Positions 34,103-42,821 of a stretch of DNA of 64,000 bases are shown here, in pieces. Both the position numbers and the translations under genes were made by a program. The DNA lies in the NCBI RefSeq assembly GCF_000331515.1, contig NZ_AMZO01000006.1, positions 434,001 to 498,000 on the forward strand, read 5' to 3'. This DNA is from Photobacterium marinum (GTDB lineage: Bacteria > Pseudomonadota > Gammaproteobacteria > Enterobacterales > Vibrionaceae). Each line of letters opens with the position of its first letter. Positions within the stretch are counted from its first letter, which is position 1. The notes under the pieces are model-generated. The model was not told where the DNA came from and did no database searches. It worked only from the letters and a program-made list of their open reading frames with translations.

Positions 34103-34516
34103 ATGCCACAATATCAGGTAGCAAAACAGGCCCATACCTACTGTATGGTATGCGGCGAGCAGGCTAGTAACCCTGATTCTCTACAATTGAGCTTTGAACT
34201 CGATGGTGAGAAGGGCGTTACGGCTGTATTTGATGTAACACCTCGGCATCAGGGTTATAACGGCTTGCTGCACGGCGGCATGACCAGCACCTTGATGGAT
34301 GCGGCGATGACACATTGCCTTTTTATTCAAGGGATAAAGGCCCTGACTGCTGAACTGGTAGTACGCTTTATGAAACCGATTCAGATTGGTGACCAGATAA
34401 GGGTCTCGGCCTCTCTGTTTGGGAAAAGACACGGTATCTATCAGCTGGAAGCCCAAATTAGTAAGGGACAGCGGACTCTAGCGCGGGCAAGCGGCAAATT
34501 TATCGAGCCCAAGTAA
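34103..34516 (+). CDS. PaaI-type hotdog thioesterase
   Basis: The 137-residue protein has the hotdog signature: an N-terminal CMVCGEQ motif, GYNGLLHGGMTSTLMDAAM (the HGG loop and catalytic-side helix) and a C-terminal strand GQRTLARASGKFI. PaaI/YbgC-like enzymes hydrolyse acyl-CoA thioesters; the CxxCG N-terminus is seen in a subgroup of anaerobe proteins. It begins inside the decayed hydrolase region on the same strand, so it may be part of the transferred cluster. The substrate is unknown. GGGAG lies 11 bases before the start, rather far. Confidence 0.8.
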   Translation: MPQYQVAKQAHTYCMVCGEQASNPDSLQLSFELDGEKGVTAVFDVTPRHQGYNGLLHGGMTSTLMDAAMTHCLFIQGIKALTAELVVRFMKPIQIGDQIRVSASLFGKRHGIYQLEAQISKGQRTLARASGKFIEPK

Positions 34517-34710
34517 CTGATTTTAATTTCTTATAACAACAGAATGTGCTGTGTTTGATGTTTTCTTTTCTGGATCCTAACTCGATACGTTTCTTCTTGA
34601 AGATATTTATCGTTGAGATTGAATAACAAGAGTGATGGGAGTGCTCTAGTATGACCACCATATCTTGATGTGAGAGAGTATCTGTCGCCACTTGCCTATT
34701 TGGGGCATGA

Positions 34711-34737
34711 AAAAGGCCGCTAAAAAGCGGCCTTAAA
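34711..34737. terminator. Terminator between the thioesterase and guaC
   Basis: AAGGCCGC pairs with GCGGCCTT around TAAAAA. It lies 20 bases after the guaC stop on the minus strand and can also stop the convergent thioesterase transcript. Confidence 0.8.
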
Positions 34738-34756
34738 TTATTCGGAAATTCCGAGT

Positions 34757-35800
34757 TTACTCTTTACCGAAAACGTTGTTTTCTTGTTCCTGAACACGGA
34801 TGAAAGTAGTGCGTTTTGTTAGCTCTTTAAGCTTCGCCGCACCAACGTACGTGCAGGTTGAGCGCACACCGCCAAGGATATCTTGGATGGTGTTTTCAAC
34901 CGGGCCACGGAATGGCAATAGTACGGTTTTTCCTTCAGCAGCACGGTACTTGGCAACACCGCCTGAATGCTTGTCCATCGCGCTCTGGCTAGACATGCCG
35001 TAGAACTTCATGAACATTTCTCCGTCTTTTTCAATCAGCTCGCCGCCGCTTTCTTCGTGGCCAGCCAGCATACCGCCAAGCATGACGAAATCAGCACCGC
35101 CACCGAAGGCTTTTGATACGTCACCTGCGCAGGCACAGCCACCGTCACCGATGATGCGACCGCCAAGGCCGTGTGCTGCGTCTGCACACTCGATGATTGC
35201 TGAAAGCTGAGGGTAACCAACACCTGTCTTAACGCGGGTCGTACATACAGAGCCCGGACCGATACCCACTTTAACGATATCCGCACCAGCCAGGATTAGC
35301 TCTTCAACCATATCACCGGTAACAACGTTACCAGCACTGATTACTTTATCCGGGAACTCTGCGCGCACCTTTTGAACGTACTCGACAAGGTGTTCAGAAT
35401 AACCGTTAGCGATGTCGATGCAGATGAAGATGATGTCGCTGCTCATCTCCATGATTTCTTTGGTTTTCTGGAAGTCGGCATCAGACGTGCCGGTAGATAC
35501 CATTGCATTATTCAGCACGCTGGTATCGTTATTTTTAATGAACTCAGCCCAGTCAGCAACAGTGTAGTGCTTGTGGATTGCAGTCATTACACCGTGCTTA
35601 GCCAAGGCTTTAGCCATAGCGAAGCTACCAACAGAATCCATATTAGCTGCAATAACAGGTACACCAGACCATTGACGACCGCTATGCTTGAATGTAAAAT
35701 CGCGGGTTAATTCAACTTGAGAGCGGCTCTTTAGAGTTGAACGTTTTGGACGAAACAGTACATCTTTAAAACCCAGTTTCAAGTCTTGTTCGATACGCAT
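34757..35800 (-). CDS. guaC: GMP reductase
   Basis: The 347-residue enzyme converts GMP to IMP with NADPH and ammonia release. The start [20 protein letters not shown] is characteristic of GuaC, and the catalytic cysteine lies in GPGSVCTTR, with the flanking VKTGVGYPQ separating it from IMP dehydrogenase. [26 protein letters not shown] is the phosphate-binding region. No CBS domains are present, as expected. It is transcribed alone. Its leader holds an unusual hairpin at the predicted transcription start (see separate entry). Confidence 0.97.
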   Translation of the reverse strand: MRIEQDLKLGFKDVLFRPKRSTLKSRSQVELTRDFTFKHSGRQWSGVPVIAANMDSVGSFAMAKALAKHGVMTAIHKHYTVADWAEFIKNNDTSVLNNAMVSTGTSDADFQKTKEIMEMSSDIIFICIDIANGYSEHLVEYVQKVRAEFPDKVISAGNVVTGDMVEELILAGADIVKVGIGPGSVCTTRVKTGVGYPQLSAIIECADAAHGLGGRIIGDGGCACAGDVSKAFGGGADFVMLGGMLAGHEESGGELIEKDGEMFMKFYGMSSQSAMDKHSGGVAKYRAAEGKTVLLPFRGPVENTIQDILGGVRSTCTYVGAAKLKELTKRTTFIRVQEQENNVFGKE

Positions 35801-35881
35801 TAGTCTTTCCTTAATCTATCGAATTTTGCTTTTCGGTATGCAGCTATTGGCAGATAGCATTTATGTCACCGAAGAGCAGGC

Positions 35882-35919
35882 AAAAAAAAACCGGAGCGTT
35901 GGCAGACGCTCCGGTTTTC
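35882..35919 (-). terminator. Terminator-like hairpin in the guaC leader
   Basis: On the minus strand CCGGAGCG and CGCTCCGG form an eight-pair stem around TCTGCCAA, extended by A-T pairs, followed by nine T. It has the form of a strong intrinsic terminator but reads toward guaC and lies about 80 bases before its start codon. It could attenuate guaC, or end a short RNA made from further upstream. Confidence 0.75.
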
Positions 35920-35922
35920 AGC

Positions 35923-35950
35923 ATTATAGGAATAGAAAAATAATTAACAA
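35923..35950 (-). promoter_or_regulatory. Candidate guaC promoter
   Basis: On the minus strand TTGTTA and a perfect TATAAT (35928-35923) are 16 bases apart. The expected start of transcription falls at about 35916, at the base of the leader hairpin. Confidence 0.55.
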
Positions 35951-36109
35951 GCCTGATAATTCAAATTTTTTTGTGTTACGCTCACGAAGATAGCAACCAC
36001 GCACTCCGTCAATTTTGTCAAAATTGCGTCTTTTCCTCGCTAATCACTTCCATTCTGCTCGAATCGTTGCATAATCAATTTGTCATGCTGGCTATGTGGA
36101 AAGTTTACC

Positions 36110-36439
36110 TTGTTAAGCAAAAGAAAAATAAAAAAGACATTTCCGCTCGACTTCTATGGAGAAGAGGGGAGCTGGCGCTTCATTATTCGGGCTGACCACC
36201 CTGGGGAAGTGCTGGATGCTATGTACTGGCGAGCATATATATCATGCCACCGAAAAGATTTTGATTTGCTGCATATGGCTGTTGGTATGTTTAACTACAA
36301 GCATAACTACTCAAGTTCTGAAGCATCTGAAATCCATTATGGGATATCTGGCTCGCCGTTGACGATCAATATGATGGGGCCGATTGTGCCGATATCTGCG
36401 ATCCTGGAAAAAATGTCTGCCAAGCAACGTGAAAGTTAA
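36110..36439 (+). CDS. Conserved-looking hypothetical protein
   Basis: A TTG at 36110 with GGAAAG six bases upstream is the best start and gives about 109 residues beginning MLSKRKIKKTFPLDFYGEEG. The frame is open 30 bases further upstream. The protein is soluble, with aromatic-rich sequence (SWRFIIRADHPGEVLDAMYWR) and an ISGSPLTINMMGPIVPIS stretch. No family was recognised. A strong terminator follows, which supports its being a real gene. Confidence 0.55.
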   Translation: MLSKRKIKKTFPLDFYGEEGSWRFIIRADHPGEVLDAMYWRAYISCHRKDFDLLHMAVGMFNYKHNYSSSEASEIHYGISGSPLTINMMGPIVPISAILEKMSAKQRES

Positions 36440-36464
36440 TAGGCAATAACGAGGGAACGTTAGA

Positions 36465-36490
36465 AAAGAGCTGGTGACAGCTCTTTTTTT
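36465..36490 (+). terminator. Intrinsic terminator
   Basis: AAAGAGCT pairs with AGCTCTTT around GGTGAC, ending in seven T. It closes the preceding hypothetical gene. Confidence 0.85.
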
Positions 36491-36587
36491 ATGCCTGTTA
36501 TATATAAAAATGTCGTTATTCCTTATTGGCACTGGGGAGATGTTAAGTTATTGTTGTCGTAACCATGATGATAAACCGGAGAGACAC

Positions 36588-37082
36588 ATGAATCGCTTGG
36601 TAAATGGATTTGTATTGGTAGCAGGTATAGCCTTCTCGGGCATGGCCGCTGCATCGTCATTGCCGGCCGTCGATGGTAAGTGGCAGTGTGTTCCTGAACA
36701 GGAAAAAAACCATGAGCAAAGCTGGGTCACCTATGACTTTAAGCCCGATGGGACCATGTCCTCCCAGGAGTGGGTGCGTTATGAGGAGAATGACCAGACT
36801 CAACTGGAGTTCAACCTGTTTATCGATTACCGCTATGTGGCTAAAGATGATGATTACATGCTCAAGCCAGTGAAACTAAGTCGGGAGATCATTACCGATC
36901 CGTCTAATGCCAATCCTTTTGACTATGCGACCCGACGCGATCTCACCGGTTACCGGATTTTTTTCAAGCCTGTTTTCCAGGGCAAAAACGAGGCATTGTT
37001 TGATATGTGGTATCACATCGATCCTGATACTCACTTCAAGATGAATTGTAAGCGCCAACTAACTCTGGCTTCGCTCAAGTAA
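36588..37082 (+). CDS. Exported hypothetical protein
   Basis: The ATG at 36588, with GGAGAGA four bases upstream, gives a 164-residue protein with a signal peptide (cleavage near AAA-SSLP); the frame extends upstream but without signal character. Two Cys (WQCVP and KMNCKR) could form a disulfide. The mature part is beta-rich (VTYDFKPDGTMSSQEWVRYE), like small lipocalin-like periplasmic proteins. No family was recognised. Its 3' end overlaps the convergent AraC gene by 24 bases. Confidence 0.7.
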   Translation: MNRLVNGFVLVAGIAFSGMAAASSLPAVDGKWQCVPEQEKNHEQSWVTYDFKPDGTMSSQEWVRYEENDQTQLEFNLFIDYRYVAKDDDYMLKPVKLSREIITDPSNANPFDYATRRDLTGYRIFFKPVFQGKNEALFDMWYHIDPDTHFKMNCKRQLTLASLK

Positions 37083-38102
37083 CCTGTCTTTATACTGCGT
37101 CGGCGTGAGACCGCGCTGACGCTGAAATGCCTTACTGAAACTCTGCACGTTGTTATAGCCAAGTTCTCTGGCTATATCTTTGATTTCCATATCATCAAGC
37201 ATGTACTTAATCGCCTGATTACAAAGTACATAGTTGGTGATATTGGTGAAATTCCACCCGAGGGCATGGAGCCGCCGCTGAAGTTGCTGGCGGGAAACCT
37301 GAAAACGTTCGGCAACAAAATCTATGTTCGGGAATCCGTAGTAGCGGGCGTAGTTGACCATCTCGTACATGATTTTCGCCGTGTCATGAGGTTGCGGCAT
37401 GTTGAGAAACTCATCCAGCTGAAAGTTGGACACCAGCATTGGCCGTCTTGGTATGAAGGGTTTGGCACTGCCATGTTCGAGTATTGAGATATCAAGCCAT
37501 ACTTTGGTCATCGGAGCGTTCCATTGGACATCACAACCGAAAAAGGCTTCGACCTGTCCATCACCGCAGCGAGGGCCGCTGATTTCTACATGTTTCGGGT
37601 TATAGTCATCACCCATGAAATGCTTCAGTGTGTTGTAGAACATGGCGGCGACACGCAGGCTGTCATGAAGCCGTCCGCGACCTTGACTAAAGTGATTTTC
37701 GTAGGTCCATTTGATGATCTTGCCCGACTGCTCACCGTGAAAACTGACGCCGGATTGCAGACAAGAGGTACCATAGTTGATGCGCCTGAAAGCCAGTGCC
37801 AAATCAGGACTGGAGAGGAACCAGTCACCGAAATAACCCATATTATCAAACTTCAGGTATTCAGCAATTTCCACCATGTAGGCGGGATCACCGATTCGAT
37901 CTTCAAGAACTTCCATCCAGCCTTGTACATCAATAAAAGGCACCAGACACATCGGCTCTGAAACAATTTTTGCTGGAATGCTTAACTCTTCCGGCACTAT
38001 GCCATAGCGTTTTTTCAGCCCAGCCGAGACAGGCTTCATAAAGATTGAGCGAATAAAAGAGATATCCAGTTTTGGTGTGGTGCTTTTCATGCTGTGGCAC
38101 AT
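37059..38102 (-). CDS. AraC-family regulator with arabinose-binding-like N-terminal domain
   Basis: The 347-residue protein has a ligand domain of the OruR/ArgR type (about 25-220) and a C-terminal AraC domain (about 240-340): VAERFQVSRQQLQRRLHALG, then IKDIARELGYNNVQSFSKAFQRQRGLTP. This layout is common in regulators of fatty acid or amino-acid metabolism; the ligand cannot be told. It is divergent from the YiaW/YiaV-like pair, about 150 bases away, which may be its target. An ATG 12 bases downstream is an alternative start. Confidence 0.85.
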   Translation of the reverse strand: MCHSMKSTTPKLDISFIRSIFMKPVSAGLKKRYGIVPEELSIPAKIVSEPMCLVPFIDVQGWMEVLEDRIGDPAYMVEIAEYLKFDNMGYFGDWFLSSPDLALAFRRINYGTSCLQSGVSFHGEQSGKIIKWTYENHFSQGRGRLHDSLRVAAMFYNTLKHFMGDDYNPKHVEISGPRCGDGQVEAFFGCDVQWNAPMTKVWLDISILEHGSAKPFIPRRPMLVSNFQLDEFLNMPQPHDTAKIMYEMVNYARYYGFPNIDFVAERFQVSRQQLQRRLHALGWNFTNITNYVLCNQAIKYMLDDMEIKDIARELGYNNVQSFSKAFQRQRGLTPTQYKDRLLERSQS

Positions 38103-38249
38103 TATTTTTTGTGTGTATGGATAGATTGTTTCATATTATTGGTTAAATTGATTAAATCAAACCTGAATTCTGACGCGATTCACAGTTTTCCTGCACACTC
38201 TGACGCAACAAAAACACAATTATAAATCCTTAGAACGGAGTTGATTACG

Positions 38250-38630
38250 ATGAGTCTCGTCAGCATGCCTTTTGTCGATAGCGGTGTCGACACAGCGTTG
38301 CACGTCATGGCTGCCGTGGTCCTTGTGGGAACCATTGCGGCGGCAATTTACGGCTTCTGGAGAATACACGAGCTGCCTATTCAGAAAGCCCACAGTAAAG
38401 AGCATCATCAGCTCGGGCTGATAACAGCGCTCACCTGGATTGGCTTTATCTGGCACTGGGTGTGGGTAATTGCGGTGGTGATTGCCTTTGTTGACGGTGA
38501 GCAAGCATTACGCCGTATTCGCGATATCTGGAAAGGAACGGAAGAGGGTGCCGTGTCGAACAGCTTGCCTCAGCAAGAGGCGGTTATTGCTGATGAAGTA
38601 AACGCTGATAAGGAGGCAGAACATGCTTGA
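38250..38630 (+). CDS. Small inner-membrane protein, YiaW/DUF3302-like
   Basis: The ATG at 38250, nine bases after GGAG, is preferred over a TTG nine bases earlier. The 126-residue protein has two membrane helices (about 15-40 and 58-80) with an IHELPIQKAHSKEHHQ loop, like the HxLP...A...H loop of E. coli YiaW, and an acidic C-terminal tail. It overlaps the next gene by eight bases. YiaW and the HlyD-like YiaV are paired in the same way in enterobacteria. Function is unknown; assignment is by topology and neighbour. Confidence 0.6.
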   Translation: MSLVSMPFVDSGVDTALHVMAAVVLVGTIAAAIYGFWRIHELPIQKAHSKEHHQLGLITALTWIGFIWHWVWVIAVVIAFVDGEQALRRIRDIWKGTEEGAVSNSLPQQEAVIADEVNADKEAEHA

Positions 38631-39846
38631 GGGTTTAGCGGTATGGACGCTTTTCATTTATCTGCTTCGCATGGTAGGGATGCCTTGGAATAAGTTCACT
38701 CAGGGCTTTGCGTTTCTGGGTGGTGCCGGATGGCTGCTGTTCGTTTGGGTCGGTTTGATTACCTTCAGTCCGATGGATTTGTCTGGTGGTTCTGTAGTGC
38801 AGTCTCCGCATATTCAGCTTCGTCCGGCTTCAACCAACATTAAGGGTCATGTTGATAGCATCTACGTTAGACCAAATGAGCAGGTGACTAAAGGCCAGCT
38901 GATTTACACGCTGGACGATGAGCAGTATCAGATTGCGCTGAACAAGGCGGAGTCGAAGCTGGATGCGGCAGAGGTGTCACTTTCTATCGCTGAGGAAGAC
39001 GTACGAATTGCCAAAGAGAATTACAACGCGTCGCTTAAGGATATCGAGATCTCGAAAAACCAGCTGGTGGCTGCGAAAGAAGATCTCAAGCTCAAGCAGA
39101 CCACGCTGAAGCGTTACATCGATCAGAACAAGGTAGTGAATCACACCATTACTGAGAGCAAGATGGATGAACAGCGTACGGCTGTTGAAGTGGCTAAAGC
39201 GAAAGTGATCTCTCTTGAATCACAGTTGGAAAAAGACAAGCTCTTTGCCAATAAGAGCCAGTTGGCGATGGAAAAATCAGGGCTTACTGTAAACAGCCGT
39301 ATGGTGGATGTTGCCAGTGAGCAGGAAAATCTGGCTCAGGCGCAGTGGAATCTTGATCACACGAAAGTATACGCACCGGCAGATGGTTACCTTACAAACT
39401 ACATCATGCGTGAGGGGCAGTATGTAGGCCTGATGCCACGAATTCAGATGTACACCAATGAGAAGTATGTACTGATGCGTGTTAACCATCAGGCGATTCG
39501 TAATGTCAAAGTGGGTCAGCGTGCTGAATTTACCTCAGCAGTGTACCCGGGCAAGATTTTCAATGCAGAAGTAGAAGGCATTATTGAGGCGACGGGTGAA
39601 GCTCAGGGGAACCTGCTGGGCCGTGACGACAACGTTCGCCAGATCACTGGTCAGAATGCGATGAACAAACATCACTTTGTTCGCCTGAAGCTGGATGAGC
39701 ATGAAGGGTATGACATTCCGGTCGGTTCAGTTGGCCTTGCCTGGATTAGTGCAGAAAAGCCAATTGCGTTCCTGAACTTCCTGGATGTGATCCGTGGCAT
39801 CATTATTCGTATGAAGTCCCAGATCTTCTTCATCTGGTCAATGTAA
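38623..39846 (+). CDS. HlyD-family membrane-fusion protein, YiaV-like
   Basis: The 407-residue protein has N-terminal membrane segments (about 5-20 and 25-47), a lipoyl/barrel-sandwich half-motif (STNIKGHVDSIYVRPNEQVT), a long coiled-coil hairpin (about 100-235) and the second half-motif (TKVYAPADGYLTNYIMREGQYV). HlyD-type adaptors link inner-membrane pumps to TolC-like channels. No pump gene is adjacent apart from the small membrane protein upstream, so the partner is unclear. The pair is divergent from an AraC regulator and ends with two terminators in a row. Confidence 0.82.
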   Translation: MLEGLAVWTLFIYLLRMVGMPWNKFTQGFAFLGGAGWLLFVWVGLITFSPMDLSGGSVVQSPHIQLRPASTNIKGHVDSIYVRPNEQVTKGQLIYTLDDEQYQIALNKAESKLDAAEVSLSIAEEDVRIAKENYNASLKDIEISKNQLVAAKEDLKLKQTTLKRYIDQNKVVNHTITESKMDEQRTAVEVAKAKVISLESQLEKDKLFANKSQLAMEKSGLTVNSRMVDVASEQENLAQAQWNLDHTKVYAPADGYLTNYIMREGQYVGLMPRIQMYTNEKYVLMRVNHQAIRNVKVGQRAEFTSAVYPGKIFNAEVEGIIEATGEAQGNLLGRDDNVRQITGQNAMNKHHFVRLKLDEHEGYDIPVGSVGLAWISAEKPIAFLNFLDVIRGIIIRMKSQIFFIWSM

Positions 39847-39920
39847 TCGGAAGGGATGTCCTAATAAAAACAACAAGAACGAAGCAAAAAGGATAAAGCC
39901 TGATTTAAATGAAAACCGCT

Positions 39921-39966
39921 CTCGGGTGCCGAAGGACAGTGATAGGCCATCATCACCCGAGCTTTT
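39921..39966 (+). terminator. First terminator after the YiaV-like gene
   Basis: CTCGGGTG (39921-39928) pairs with CACCCGAG (39954-39961), enclosing a small inner hairpin, and is followed by CTTTTT. Confidence 0.7.
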
Positions 39967-39993
39967 TAACTACGTTAATGCTGACTGTAGTTT

Positions 39994-40033
39994 AGCTGTA
40001 ACTCTTTGAGGCTTAGAGTTACAGCTTTTTTTT
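39994..40033. terminator. Second, strong terminator, shared with the EAL gene
   Basis: AGCTGTAACTCT pairs perfectly with AGAGTTACAGCT around nine bases, then seven T. It also lies directly after the stop of the convergent EAL gene. Confidence 0.85.
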
Positions 40034-40055
40034 ACCTGCTGTTTGGTATGTACAA

Positions 40056-40841
40056 TCAGTGTGCAGGTTGTGGTTCCAGAGCTAGTGGCCGGCCTAGTAA
40101 AAATCCCTGATACATATCTATGTTCAGGTGCGAAATCTTATCCAGTTGATCTTGTGTCTCAATGCCTTCCAGAATAACTTTAGCTCCGATTTGTCGACAT
40201 ACGGATAGTGATTCCTCTAGGCTTTTACTTTGGTGAGCAACAAAGTCATCCAACAGGGATTTGTCTATTTTGATGATATCCGGCAACAAGATTTTAGCTC
40301 TGGATTTATTCGAAGCGCAGATACCAAAATCATCCATCGCAATGGAGATTCCATAGCGATTAAGCACTTTGATGCCAGAAAAAACTTCTGCCATATCCCC
40401 TTCATCGAACTCCATGATCTCATAGACCACCTGTTCCGGTGACAAGCCAAGATAATGCAGCAGGTTCGTCAGTGCCAGAATGGCTCTTTCATCATGGGAT
40501 AAAATCTGAAAAACGGAAGGAGATGCATTGATAAACAGCTTCTTCGCTCTGTGTTCCGATTGAGCAAAATTTCTCAGGTGAATGCTGGCGCAAAGTAATG
40601 AGAGATTAATGGTATCGAAAAAGCTTAATTCTGATGAGCGAAAGAACAAATCCGGGCGCACCGGTTCGTTGTTTTCATCCTTAATACGAACCAGTCCTTC
40701 AAAAGCAAAAAGATCAATGTCTGATAGAAAAATAGGCTGAAAGACACTACGGAATGTGTAACCGTTATACGTGGCAAAAAATTGTCCGTCCTCATCCATC
40801 AATATATGCCTTTGGAAATCTTCAGGCTGAATAAGATACAT
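40056..40841 (-). CDS. EAL-domain cyclic-di-GMP phosphodiesterase
   Basis: The 261-residue protein is a stand-alone EAL domain without sensor. The signature EAL is EGL here (FEGLVRIK). The catalytic and metal residues are kept: INASPS (Asn), YEIMEF (Glu), MDDFG (double Asp), IKIDKSLL (Lys), LEGIET (Glu) and YQGFLLGRP (Gln). The enzyme should therefore hydrolyse c-di-GMP, though the EGL variant leaves some doubt. It is a single gene preceded by about 750 bases of non-coding DNA. Confidence 0.85.
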   Translation of the reverse strand: MYLIQPEDFQRHILMDEDGQFFATYNGYTFRSVFQPIFLSDIDLFAFEGLVRIKDENNEPVRPDLFFRSSELSFFDTINLSLLCASIHLRNFAQSEHRAKKLFINASPSVFQILSHDERAILALTNLLHYLGLSPEQVVYEIMEFDEGDMAEVFSGIKVLNRYGISIAMDDFGICASNKSRAKILLPDIIKIDKSLLDDFVAHQSKSLEESLSVCRQIGAKVILEGIETQDQLDKISHLNIDMYQGFLLGRPLALEPQPAH

Positions 40842-40859
40842 GAATATACCTCTGGAAAG

Positions 40860-41600
40860 CGTTATTTATAATTTTATTGTTTGACTTTTTTCTGCATCTT
40901 ATGTTGCTTTCTAGATTGTTGCAATGAAAAAGTATTAGGGGGTTTTACGTGCAATAAAGAGATGTATCGGTAAAAACAAACGATTGAAGTTTCTATTCTA
41001 ATTGTTTTCAGATAGCTACTTTAGAGGCTTTAAACTAAAGTTAATTCGTTTTTCTAATATCGTCAGTTATTTATCATAGAGTAAAATATCTAATTCAATA
41101 GATTTAAAATCATATTGTTATCATTGGTTTGTTTACATAGAAAACCCGTTTGGCAATTCAATAAGTAAACTTATGCAATTGATGGAACTAAAATTACAGG
41201 AGGTTTTTTGAAGTGAAATTTGAATTCAAAATTAGTATGGATTGTTAATGTGTCAATAATGACTCACAATTCCTTTGTGGATATTATGGGTGATTAATTT
41301 CTGTCAGGTTAGACCAGTATCCCCATTGTGAATTATGGCTTGTAACTCGATTTGTGTTATTTATAATGCCACGCCATCCGAATGAGAACCGTTTCAATGT
41401 AGCTCTTGATTACGCCATTAATAGCTTAATCGTTATTGCTATTTCAGAGGTTGCTTAAATACTCTAATCAATTTCAATTACTTATGAATGACTAGAATTA
41501 GGGATGTTTATTTTTACAATATACACTCTCTAATAAATTTAAAATAAAGGATTCTATTCTGAAATCGTGATTTCACGGTTTAAATGATAATTATATTTTG
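40860..41600. other. A+T-rich intergenic region, no gene seen
   Basis: About 740 bases between divergent genes, with frequent stops in all frames. It should contain the promoters of the EAL gene and the downstream hypothetical gene; no known motif was recognised. Confidence 0.5.
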
Positions 41601-41614
41601 AGGGTAAAGTAAAA

Positions 41615-41971
41615 GTGGAAAGTTTCGTACGGGAACACTTGAACTGGCTTAAAACACTGGGTGTAAAGTTTGATGAGGATAACCTGAAGTCTTGCCTTGA
41701 TAATCATTTGCGCCGGGAAAAAGTATGCACTGCAATTCTTAAAGCCAAAGAGCTTGGTATATCATTAGAAGACGAATTAAACCGAACTGTTGTGGCTGCG
41801 ATGATTTTAAGTAACTCTGAACATAAGTGTTTTGTTTCAGCGTTGGATGAAACAAAGAATATTCCGCCGTTGTTTATTGAAGCGGTAAAGAGTACAGATG
41901 TGTATTCAGAAATACTGTATGTTCTTGAGCAGCAAAGCTGGTGTGAGTCTGAGCTTATTCCATTACCGTAA
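41615..41971 (+). CDS. Hypothetical soluble protein
   Basis: A GTG start with GAGGG about ten bases upstream gives a 118-residue, mostly helical protein with no membrane segment. It has three Cys (SCLD, KVCTA, HKCF) and a final WCESE. No motif or family was recognised. It lies alone in A+T-rich DNA. Confidence 0.5.
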   Translation: MESFVREHLNWLKTLGVKFDEDNLKSCLDNHLRREKVCTAILKAKELGISLEDELNRTVVAAMILSNSEHKCFVSALDETKNIPPLFIEAVKSTDVYSEILYVLEQQSWCESELIPLP

Positions 41972-42109
41972 CGTAAATATGGACGTACCTGTTTAAGCCT
42001 TAGCTATTTATCACGAAACTGAAACAATGAAATGAACATTGTCGAGAATATTGATGTTTTGCCAAACTAGGAGTACAACTAGCCGGTTTGTATTTATGTG
42101 GAGTCTAAT

Positions 42110-42796
42110 GTGTCTCTCTGCTTTGCTTCAGTTTTCAGGCGATTAATTGTTGGATCATCATTATCGGTATGTACCGTTATCTGGGCCGGGAGCACTTTTG
42201 CTTACAGTCCTCCGTTATTGAGCGAATTTAATTTCAATGATGATGTTGAGTATGTACGCTCGTTGCCCGACGCTTTTGATTGTTCCGATCTCTATAACAG
42301 CCAGCCGGTAATTTGTTTTGATCAGCGTAAGGACTTCAATGTTACTGATGGTATGGTGGCGGTGTTTGTTCCAGGTGATAAAGCAAAGCATGCTGTGTTT
42401 ACTGCGCCGCTGACCCAGACCAATTACAATGCTATTCTGGCCGGGCTGAGAAGGCAGGGGATGGTGTTTGCGCATCTTAATGTTAGCGGTGAGGCGTTAG
42501 ATGTACTTGCCGGTATCCGGACTCTGGACAGGCAGACGCTGGATGATCAGATGTTTGCATTGGTTAATCGCTATGATTTTCTGGTGCGGCGAGAATATCT
42601 GTTTATGGATAAGAGTGCTTTCCAACGCGCTTATCAACTTGGATATCGCAATATAGAGCATTGGTTGTCAGCTGATTTGAGTAAAGATCCACAGCAAAGA
42701 GCAGAAGAGCGGGTTGTTACTATGACTGTTTATGACGATCAGATCACCTTGAACTTTGCTTTTCCTTTTGCGGGTGGGAAAACATCGTCGCCTTAG
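42110..42796 (+). CDS. Exported hypothetical protein
   Basis: A GTG at 42110, six bases after GGAG, gives a 228-residue protein with a signal peptide (LIVGSSLSVCTVIWAGSTFA, cleavage near FA-YS). The frame is open 12 bases upstream to another GTG. Two Cys (FDCSD and VICFD) may pair. The rest shows no motif I recognise. It converges on the antiporter gene, and no terminator is evident in the 25-base gap. Confidence 0.6.
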   Translation: MSLCFASVFRRLIVGSSLSVCTVIWAGSTFAYSPPLLSEFNFNDDVEYVRSLPDAFDCSDLYNSQPVICFDQRKDFNVTDGMVAVFVPGDKAKHAVFTAPLTQTNYNAILAGLRRQGMVFAHLNVSGEALDVLAGIRTLDRQTLDDQMFALVNRYDFLVRREYLFMDKSAFQRAYQLGYRNIEHWLSADLSKDPQQRAEERVVTMTVYDDQITLNFAFPFAGGKTSSP

Positions 42797-42821
42797 GGAA
42801 GGATTACACTGACATCTGGTC

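Noticed and set aside
28069..34516. Considered as a nitrogen-fixation locus because of NifX-type proteins
   Set aside because: No nifHDK, nifEN or nifB is present; the companion MinD-ferredoxin, DUF89 and DUF5320 genes point to the ORP type instead.
35010..35710. Long open frames on the strand opposite guaC
   Set aside because: They mirror codon bias of guaC, whose identity is certain; no start signals or motifs.
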